The notes below the pieces were generated by a model. The model searched no databases, was not told the DNA's origin, and saw nothing but the letters and a program-made list of their open reading frames with translations. A program made the translations under genes and the position numbers. This document shows, one piece after another, positions 37,895 to 45,200 of a DNA stretch of 64,000 bases (positions within the stretch are counted from its first letter, which is position 1; each line of letters starts with the position of its first letter). Origin of the DNA: Citreicella sp. C3M06 (GTDB lineage: Bacteria; Pseudomonadota; Alphaproteobacteria; Rhodobacterales; Rhodobacteraceae); the NCBI RefSeq assembly GCF_018860705.1, contig NZ_JAHKQA010000031.1, positions 19,478-83,477 of the forward strand, read 5' to 3'.

Positions 37895-38890
37895 TCAGTA
37901 CAGCGCCTGGACGCTTTGCACGAGTGTCTGGCCGACCTCGCCCGCGTCCTGGACAAACACCTCGACCGCCGGGGCTGCGGCATCCTGCCAGGCCCTCAGC
38001 TGCTCGGGGGTCAGCTCGGTTACGGTGGCGTGGCCATCGGCGAGCCAGTTGGCCGAGGCGACGTTGTTGGCCTCGGTCTCTTCGCGCAGGCTGTGTTCGG
38101 CATGCATCGCAGCCTCGGTGACCCAGCCCTGTTCCTGTTCGGTCAGGCTGTCGAACAGGCCGCTGTTGATCACCACGATGAATTCGGCCAGCGAATGGTT
38201 GGTCATGGTGATGGTGTCCATGACTTCGTACAGCTTGCGAGACTGCACGGCGGTGGTGCCGCTCATGCCGACATCGACGGTGCCGCGCTGATAGGCCATG
38301 AACTGTTCCGATCCGCCGATCACCACCGGCGTGCCGCCCACCGCGTCGATGAAATCGCCCGAGGGCTTGCCAAGCGCGCGCACCAGCTTGCCTTTCATCA
38401 TTGACGGCTCGGTCATCGCCGCGCCCTTCGACAAAAGCTGCACCGGGCCGTAATCCTGCCACCACAGAACCTTGGTGCCGGTCGAACCGATCATCTCGTC
38501 AAAGGTCTGGCGGAAGGGGCCTTCCGGATCGGCGGCCTTGGCCAGCGTGGCATAGTCCGGGAACAGGAACGGCACCGAAAAGATCCCGGCGGCGGGCAGC
38601 GTGCCGCTGTATTCATCGGCCAGCACCACGCCCATGTCGATGGCGCCGCTGGCCACCGCCTTGGGCACTTCGGAGCCCTTGAACAGCTGCGCGCTGTCGT
38701 AGATCTCGACGCTCATCTCGCCGCCAGACACCTCTTCGAGCGCGTCCTTGAAGGTCACGAGATTGGCACCGACAGGGTGGTTCACCGCCACCTGAACGGT
38801 GGCGCGCAGGGTGCGCTCTGCAAGGGCCGCGCCGCTGGTGGCGCATAGCGCCGTGCTGGCCAGCAACAGGCCGGTCACGATGGTTTTCAT
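37895..38890 (-). CDS. dctP: TRAP transporter substrate-binding protein, DctP type
   Basis: Periplasmic binding protein of 331 residues with a signal peptide (about 1-25, cleaving near SGAALAE). DctP fold features are VEIYDSAQLFKGSEVPKAVASGAIDMGVV, the RALGKPSGDFIDAVGGTPVVIGGSEQFMAYQRGTVD block with the conserved carboxylate-binding Arg region, and the helical end. Substrates of this family are usually organic acids. The neighbours suggest one that is activated to a CoA ester. Confidence 0.93.
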   Translation of the reverse strand: MKTIVTGLLLASTALCATSGAALAERTLRATVQVAVNHPVGANLVTFKDALEEVSGGEMSVEIYDSAQLFKGSEVPKAVASGAIDMGVVLADEYSGTLPAAGIFSVPFLFPDYATLAKAADPEGPFRQTFDEMIGSTGTKVLWWQDYGPVQLLSKGAAMTEPSMMKGKLVRALGKPSGDFIDAVGGTPVVIGGSEQFMAYQRGTVDVGMSGTTAVQSRKLYEVMDTITMTNHSLAEFIVVINSGLFDSLTEQEQGWVTEAAMHAEHSLREETEANNVASANWLADGHATVTELTPEQLRAWQDAAAPAVEVFVQDAGEVGQTLVQSVQALY

Positions 38891-38969
38891 TGATCTCTCT
38901 CCTCCCAGAGATGCCCCGGCGGGGCGGTTGACGCGCGGCGCGGGCTCCTCCAGCCCTGCCGCGCGTAGC

Positions 38970-40184
38970 TCAGACGATGCCGCCCGCGCGCAGTTGTGCG
39001 ATGCGCTCGCCGGTCATCGACAGCAGGTCGCGCAACACCTCGTCGGTGTGCTCGCCCAGATCGGGGCCGACATGGCGCAGCTTGCCCGGCGTTTCGGACA
39101 GGCGCGGCGCGACATTCTGCATCTTGATGGCGCCGAAATCCTTGTGCGGCAGCTCGACAATGGCCTCGCGCGCAGCGAAATGCGGATCCTTGACCATGTC
39201 GGCGGCGGAATAGATCAACCCGCAGGGCACGCCATGCTCTTCGAGCAGCGCCTGAAGCGGCTCAAGGTCCACCGTCACCGTCCAATCGGCGATGAGCCCA
39301 TCCAGATCGGTCATGTTCACGCCCCGCGCCGCATGGGTGGCGTAGCGATCATCCTGCGCCAGTTCAGGCTGGCCCATGGCAACGGCAAGGCGGCGAAACA
39401 CCGTATCCTGATTGGCGGCGATCAGCAGCATCTTGCCATCGCGCGTCGGAAACACATTCGACGGCGACACGTTCGGCAGCGTCGCCCCGGTGCGTTCGCG
39501 CACATAGCCCGCTACGTCATATTCGCTGACCGTGCTTTCCATCATCGCCAGCACCGCCTCGTAGATGGCGCTGTCGACCACCTGCCCACGCCCCGAGCGC
39601 CCGCGCTGGTGCAGCGCCATCAGCGCGCCAAGACAGGCGTAGGTCGCCGCCAGCTCGTCGCCGATGGAAATGCCCATGCGGCTGGGCGGGGTTGACGGAT
39701 CGCCCACCACATAGCGCAAGCCGCCCATCGCCTCGCCGATCGAGCCATAGCCAGCGCGGCTGGCATAGGGGCCGGTCTGCCCATAGCCGCTGACCCGCAC
39801 CATAATCAGGCCGGGGTTGATTTCGCGCAGGGTCTCGTAGCCCAGATTCCAGCGCTCCATGGTGCCGGGGCGGAAATTCTCGATGAGAATGTCGGTGCTG
39901 GCCACCAGCTCATGTACGATGGCCTGCCCTTCCGGGCTGCGCAGGTTCAGCGTCAGCGACTTCTTGTTGCGCGCCACCACGGGCCACCACAGCGACTTGC
40001 CATAGGGCTTTTCCTGCCCCCAGACCCGCAGCGGATCGCCGCTACCGGGCTGTTCGCATTTGATCACCTCGGCCCCAAAATCCGCCAGCAGCTGGCCGCA
40101 GAACGGCCCTGCCAGCAATTGCCCCATCTCGAGCACGCGAATGTTCGACAGCGGCCCCTGACGGGGGGCGTCCTGTTGTGTCAT
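38970..40184 (-). CDS. Family III CoA-transferase (CaiB/BaiF)
   Basis: 404 residues. The N-terminal Rossmann-like part has VLEMGQLLAGPFCGQLLADFGAEVIKCE, then GDPLRVWG, VVARNKKSLTLNLRSPEG and ENFRPGTMERWNLGYE. The catalytic Asp is expected in ISIGDELAATYACLGAL (about 175). Moves CoA from a donor such as succinyl-CoA to a carboxylic acid. The start at 40184 gives the family N-terminus. Same strand as the TRAP genes and divergent from the HMG-CoA-lyase-like gene, so it probably activates the imported acid. Confidence 0.9.
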   Translation of the reverse strand: MTQQDAPRQGPLSNIRVLEMGQLLAGPFCGQLLADFGAEVIKCEQPGSGDPLRVWGQEKPYGKSLWWPVVARNKKSLTLNLRSPEGQAIVHELVASTDILIENFRPGTMERWNLGYETLREINPGLIMVRVSGYGQTGPYASRAGYGSIGEAMGGLRYVVGDPSTPPSRMGISIGDELAATYACLGALMALHQRGRSGRGQVVDSAIYEAVLAMMESTVSEYDVAGYVRERTGATLPNVSPSNVFPTRDGKMLLIAANQDTVFRRLAVAMGQPELAQDDRYATHAARGVNMTDLDGLIADWTVTVDLEPLQALLEEHGVPCGLIYSAADMVKDPHFAAREAIVELPHKDFGAIKMQNVAPRLSETPGKLRHVGPDLGEHTDEVLRDLLSMTGERIAQLRAGGIV

Positions 40185-40240
40185 CAGCGCTCTCCTCTTC
40201 GCCTTGCACGTCCTGCGACCGGCAAATCCCGGATCGACAG

Positions 40241-40259
40241 GTATACCATTAATGGATAC
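40241..40259. promoter_or_regulatory. Palindromic operator candidate in the divergent catabolic promoter
   Basis: GTATACCATTAATGGATAC contains a perfect 10-bp palindrome CCATTAATGG (40246-40255) flanked by GTAT and ATAC, in the 118-bp gap between the CoA-transferase and the lyase-like gene. Its size and TA-rich flanks suit a GntR/FCD regulator, and such a gene lies downstream of the lyase. Confidence 0.5.
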
Positions 40260-40302
40260 ATTATTTCCTGAGTTGTAAATATAAATCTGCGGGATTCTGG
40301 TA

Positions 40303-41205
40303 ATGAGCAAGAATAATATCGAAATTGTCGAGGTTTCACCAAGGGATGGCATACAAAACGAAAAGGCTCTTTTGAATTTGGATGCAAAAATCTCTCTGAT
40401 CACGCAGGCGATTGCAGCAGGCGCAGAGCGGATCGAAGTGACCAGCTTCGTCAATCCCCACAAGGTTCCGCAAATGGCCGACGCCGAGGCTCTGGCCGCC
40501 GCCCTGCCCCGCGGCAAGGCGCGCTATATCGGCCTTGCGCTGAACCGGCGCGGGTTCGACCGGGCGGTCGCGGCGGGGCTCGACGAGGTGAACTTTGCCG
40601 TCGTGCTGCCGGAAACCTTCAGCGCCCGCAATCAGGGCATGAGCACCGACGAAGGCATTGCGCTCTGGCATGGGGTCGGCAGCAGCGATGCGCCCATCGG
40701 CAAGGGCTTGACCCTCGCCGCCGCCTTCGGCTGCCCCTTCGAAGGCGAGATGCCGGTGGCGCGGATGATCGAGGTGCTCGAGCGCGCGCTGACGGTGATG
40801 CCCGCCGAGCTGACGCTGGCCGACACCATCGGCGCGGCCAGCCCCGCCGACATTGCCGAACGGGTTGGCGCGGTGCGCGACCGCTGGCCCGAACTGCCGA
40901 TTCGCCTGCATCTGCACAACACCCGCAACACCGGCTTTGCCAATGCCTGGGCCGGGGTGCTGGCCGGGGTGCGCAGCTTCGATGCATCGCTCGGGGGTGT
41001 TGGTGGATGCCCCTTTGCCCCGCGCGCCACCGGCAACATCGCCACCGAGGATCTGGCATGGATGCTGCACCGTGCGGGCTATGCCACCGGCTGGGATGTC
41101 GACAAGGCCTGCAAGGCCGCCGACTGGCTCGAGGAGCAGCTTGGCCACGAGGTGCCGGGAATGCTAATGAAGGCCGGCACCTTTCCGCCCGCCTTGCGGG
41201 CCTGA
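40303..41205 (+). CDS. Hydroxymethylglutaryl-CoA lyase-like protein
   Basis: 300-residue TIM-barrel of the HMGL family. It has EVSPRDGIQNE (the Arg-Asp pair for catalysis and metal), LADTIGAASPADI, HLHNTRNTGFANA with both metal-binding His, and GGVGGCPFAPRATGNIATEDL with the catalytic Cys and metal-binding Asn. The segment that reads HxHDT in known HMG-CoA lyases is HLHNT here, so the substrate may differ (for example another 3-hydroxy-3-methyl or citramalyl-type CoA ester). Divergent from the CoA-transferase; GntR gene downstream. Confidence 0.9.
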   Translation: MSKNNIEIVEVSPRDGIQNEKALLNLDAKISLITQAIAAGAERIEVTSFVNPHKVPQMADAEALAAALPRGKARYIGLALNRRGFDRAVAAGLDEVNFAVVLPETFSARNQGMSTDEGIALWHGVGSSDAPIGKGLTLAAAFGCPFEGEMPVARMIEVLERALTVMPAELTLADTIGAASPADIAERVGAVRDRWPELPIRLHLHNTRNTGFANAWAGVLAGVRSFDASLGGVGGCPFAPRATGNIATEDLAWMLHRAGYATGWDVDKACKAADWLEEQLGHEVPGMLMKAGTFPPALRA

Positions 41206-41232
41206 CCAGACGCCCAAGCAGCAGGACGCCGC

Positions 41233-41922
41233 ATGACCGACATCACGCCAGCCCCCAACAAGGGGCCAGCCGCCGACCAGGCCTATCAGGCGATCCGCGA
41301 CAGCATCTTTTCCGGGCGACTGGGCGACAACGAACGGGTGACCGAGGCCGATCTGGCCGACACGCTCAGCATGTCGCGCACCCCGGTGCGCGAGGCGGTC
41401 AAGCGGCTGCTGCTCGAAGGGCTGCTGACCCGTGACGCCGGTCCGGGGTTGCGGGTGGTGGCGATGCAGGAAGACGAGATCATGCAGGTGTTCGAGATCC
41501 GCATGATGCTGGAATCCTACGCCGCCCGTCGCGCCGCGCGGCATGCCACCGCCGAAGAAGCCGCCGAGCTGCGCCGCCTTGCCCATGAGATGGCCGCCCG
41601 CGTCCCGGCGCGAAGCGAAGCGGATTTCACCGCCGTGTCGCAGCTCAACACCGCCTTTCACCAGCTGGTGCTGGAGGCGGCGCGCTCGGCGCGGCTCAAG
41701 GCGATGCTGTCGGTCGTGGTGCATCTGGCGCTGGTGACCCGCACCTTTCGTCTGTACCGCGACACCGACATGCTGCGCTCGGCCCGTCACCATATCGAGA
41801 TCGCCGACGCCATCACCGCCCGCGCCCCCGACTGGGCGGCCATGGCGATGGGTACGCATCTGCAATCGGCGGCGGCGCTTGCGCGGGGCTCTCGATCGTC
41901 AGACAGCGAAATCGCAAGATAG
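41233..41922 (+). CDS. GntR/FCD-family transcriptional regulator
   Basis: 229 residues. The N-terminal winged helix has AYQAIRDSIFSGRLGDNERVTEADLADTLSMSRTPVREAVKRLLLEGLL, and an all-helical FCD ligand-binding domain follows with LNTAFHQLVLEAARSARL and the later ARHHIEIADAI His residues. It begins 27 bp after the HMGL-like gene, so they are cotranscribed. Likely a local repressor acting at the palindrome at 40241. Confidence 0.92.
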   Translation: MTDITPAPNKGPAADQAYQAIRDSIFSGRLGDNERVTEADLADTLSMSRTPVREAVKRLLLEGLLTRDAGPGLRVVAMQEDEIMQVFEIRMMLESYAARRAARHATAEEAAELRRLAHEMAARVPARSEADFTAVSQLNTAFHQLVLEAARSARLKAMLSVVVHLALVTRTFRLYRDTDMLRSARHHIEIADAITARAPDWAAMAMGTHLQSAAALARGSRSSDSEIAR

Positions 41923-41965
41923 GTGCTTGAAACCGGCGGCAGGCTTGTCTAAACCGCGTCAGGCC

Positions 41966-42041
41966 GGGTGATTAGCTCAGTTGGTAGAGCGTTTCGTTTA
42001 CACCGAAAATGTCGGCGGTTCGAGCCCGTCATCACCCACCA
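41966..42041 (+). tRNA. tRNA-Val (TAC)
   Basis: 76-nt cloverleaf with encoded CCA: acceptor GGGTGAT/ATCACCC, anticodon stem TTTCG/CGAAA, loop TTTACAC with anticodon TAC, T arm GGCGGTTCGAGCCCGTC. A possible promoter lies at TTGAAA (41927) with TCTAAA (41948). The sequence immediately 3' is a regulator remnant, consistent with recombination at this locus. Confidence 0.97.
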
Positions 42042-42076
42042 TTCTCCTGCCTGCCAGACACACACACCCGCACGCC

Positions 42077-42190
42077 GGTGGCGAAATCGTTCGCTTCGCG
42101 CGGGTTTTTACGCACGCCGATCAGGCGCTGCACCGCGGTGCGGCCGATCTCGAACCCGGGCTGTGCCACGGTGGTCAGCGCCGGACCCAT
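42077..42190 (-). pseudogene. Remnant of a LacI-type regulator (C-terminal fragment)
   Basis: About 38 codons read GPALTTVAQPGFEIGRTAVQ then RLIG, which closely follow the LxTVxQPxxEIGRxAxxLL stretch near the C-terminus of LacI/GalR-type sugar-binding domains. No DNA-binding domain or remaining effector domain exists upstream, and the frame has no good start. It lies between the tRNA-Val gene and the end of the CHAT gene, as expected of a relic trimmed by an insertion or deletion at the tRNA. Confidence 0.6.
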
Positions 42191-42232
42191 CGCGCGCCAC
42201 CGATGTTGTCCGGCGGGCGGCAATGCGCAGCG

Positions 42233-45200
42233 CTAGAATTCGCGCGGCTGATCGCTGCGATAGCTCCATGTCAGGTCGTCGAGGAACATCTGCACCCGGC
42301 GCATCCAGTCGGCCTTTTCCGCGTCGTTTTCATGCAGGAAGCGCAGGAAGGCCACATGCTCGCGGATGGCGCGTGCCTGCGCATAGGCCCCGCCCCGCGC
42401 CCATGCGTGGCGGAAACAGGTCTCGAAGCGGGCAAAGATCTGCGGGCGTTCCTGCGGCTGCGCCAGCAGGCCAAGCAGCACATCGACCTCGGCCGGAAGC
42501 GCCGCTGTCCAGAATTCCGGATCGGCGTTTTCGGCGGTCGCATTCTCGGCCAGCAGCCGGTCGAACCATGCGTTCAGCGGCTGCCCCTCGATCAGGTCGG
42601 TGCCCAGCGCCAGATGCCCCGACAGCCAGTTGTAGGTGGCGTGCCGGTCAAGCGGGCCGCCCGGATCGGCCTGCGCCGTCAGCCGCATCGAGGATTCATA
42701 GCAGGCCACCATGTCCTTTAGCGCGGCATGGCGCGGCGCTCCGGGGTTGCGCCCCAGCGCCAGCCGCTTGGTCACCGAGCCCTTGAGCGACTCGCGCCTC
42801 ACGGTCAGCAGCGGCCCCTCGGCGCCAGCGATCAGCGCATCCAGCGCCGACAGCCGCGCCAGCGCCGCCTTGGTCACCGACTGCTGCTGCGCCTTGAGCG
42901 TATCGGCCAGCTCCTGCGCCTTGGCGCGGGCATCATCGGGGGCGCTTGCGGCGTCGATCTCGGCCTGCGTCCAGTCCTGCGTGGCCTTGCGCACCTTGAG
43001 GTCCTCGAGCATCTCGATCGCGCCGATGCTGGAGTCCGAGCGGCCACCGCGCGTGGCCCGTTCCAGCATGGCGATGGCCGGGGCGTAGATATCAAGCTTG
43101 GCATAGGCACGGCCCATCGCCTCGGTCCACTGCGCATTGTCATGCCAGTCGGGATCGGCGGCGCGCTCGATCTCATCAAGCTCGCGGATCAGCTCGTCGC
43201 GGCCCCGATGCGGACTGCCGACATCGCAGGCGATGTTGCGCGCCGCGCGGCAGGCGTGATCCGCCGAATAATACTGCCGCCGCCGCCCGTTCCACGCGGT
43301 GTCCCCGGCATCATCGTGCAGCGTGTAATCGGGATCTCCATAGCATTGATAGGCGCCCCATGTGTTGGTGTCGGGGTAGCGACGGAACACCTTGAGCCGC
43401 GCATGATGCACCGCATTGCCAAAGCGGTTCCCGGCCAGCAGGCTGCCATAGAAGCTCTCGGCGAACAGCAGCGCACCAGCGTCGTCCAGCTCCCAGCCAG
43501 CGGCGATCACCGCCCGCACGCCCTTTTCGATCAGCGCCTGCGACAGGCTGGCGGCAATCGGGCCGACATTGGGCTGCACCCGGCCCAGATGGCAGCAGTT
43601 GAGGAAGACGAATTCCGGCACATAGCGCATTTGCCGCAGCTCGGCGGCAGTCAGCGTGATGCCATCCGACAGCACAAGCCCCGCCGTGTGGATTTCACCG
43701 CTGTCATCGTACACCCCATGCGTGGCGAAATGCATGATCTTCGTCGGCTTGAGCAGCGCCGCCTCCAGCACCGAAAGCCCGCTGTCAGAGCGGATCATCG
43801 CGGTGACATCATAACCCGCCTCGTCTTGCAGCAGTCGCTGCACAAGCTCGGCCTCGCGCCGCGCCCCATCAAGCGGCGGCAAGGCGCTGATCGGATCGCC
43901 GACCACCAGCGCCGTGTCGAGCCGGGCGCGCGGCACCGGGCGGCCCTCGATCGCAAGCTGGCGGATGATCGGCGTGCGGATCACCATCGGCTTGAAATCC
44001 TGCGTGGCCATGGTCTGATACAGGCCCTCGCCAAAGGTGTTGATGTCATCCTCCATCAGCTCCCACGGGATGTGGGCGGTGCTGCTGTCGAGCACCAGCT
44101 GGATCTTCTGATCGTTCTTGGCAAAGCTCTTGAGCTCGATCGGGATCATCAGCTCAAACAACAGCTTGCCAAGGGTGCGTTTCGTCGCCGTGCCTTCGCG
44201 GCTTTCGCGCAGCAGGCGGTCGATGACCTCGGCCTGCACAGAGGTCTTCTTGAATTCCGCCCGCGCGCCTTCGGTGATGGCGGTGAAATCCAGCACATCG
44301 GCGCGCTGCGCGTTGCGGGTGACGATGATGCGCTGCCAGCTGTCCTCTTGGCTGGCGTAATCCATCCGCAGCTGCGCGCCGTCGCCGGGCCGGATGCGAT
44401 GATCGAAGCGGATCAGCCCCGCCACCCGCCCGTCGCGGCTGGCGCTATACAGCGCGCTGGCCACCTGAAACACCGTATCCTCGTAAATCTCGATGAATTC
44501 GAGCTTGGCGATCGGGGTGTCGCGCAGGGTCAGATTGGCGTCGGCCACCGCTTCGAGGATCGCCTGAACCGATTGCTGCACCGTCATGTTCGCACCCTTG
44601 TGGCCAATCACGACGCTGGTCAGCCGGATCGGGTCCATCTCGGCCAGCGACTTGCCGTCCTCGGCGGCGCGGCGGCGCAGGGTCATGGCGTAGCGCAGCA
44701 CCGCGCGGTTGACCGTTTCGCGCAAGGCGCCGGGCGTCAGATCGCCAAACGGGCCAAGCCCGGCCACCACGGCGCCGCCCGGGTTGCGGCCAAGGCGCAG
44801 GATGACCTCGCAGCTTTTCGCCTCGCCGGGATAAAGCCCCAGTTCGCGCACCGCTGACAGGCTGTGATCAAGGCATTGGTCCAGCGCCGCCTCGCCCCCG
44901 TTGATCGGATCGCCCAGATAATGGCCGACCAGCACCGGATGCCTCGCAAAGCGCAGATCGCCGTGGCGCAATGTGACCTCGGTCACCGGCAGATCGGTGT
45001 CTGTGCCCAGCGGCGCAGGGCCGCCCGCCCCCAGCATCCCATCGACCACATCCTGCGGTTCGGGATAGATCTGCGGCACCGCGTCGGGCATCACCACCGG
45101 GTCCTGCGCGCCGCGCGCCAGCGCCGGGCGGGTGCGGCTGAGCCCCGAGGTTTCGCCCTTTTCCAGCAGCTCCGCCAGCGCCGGAAACGCCGATCTGGTG

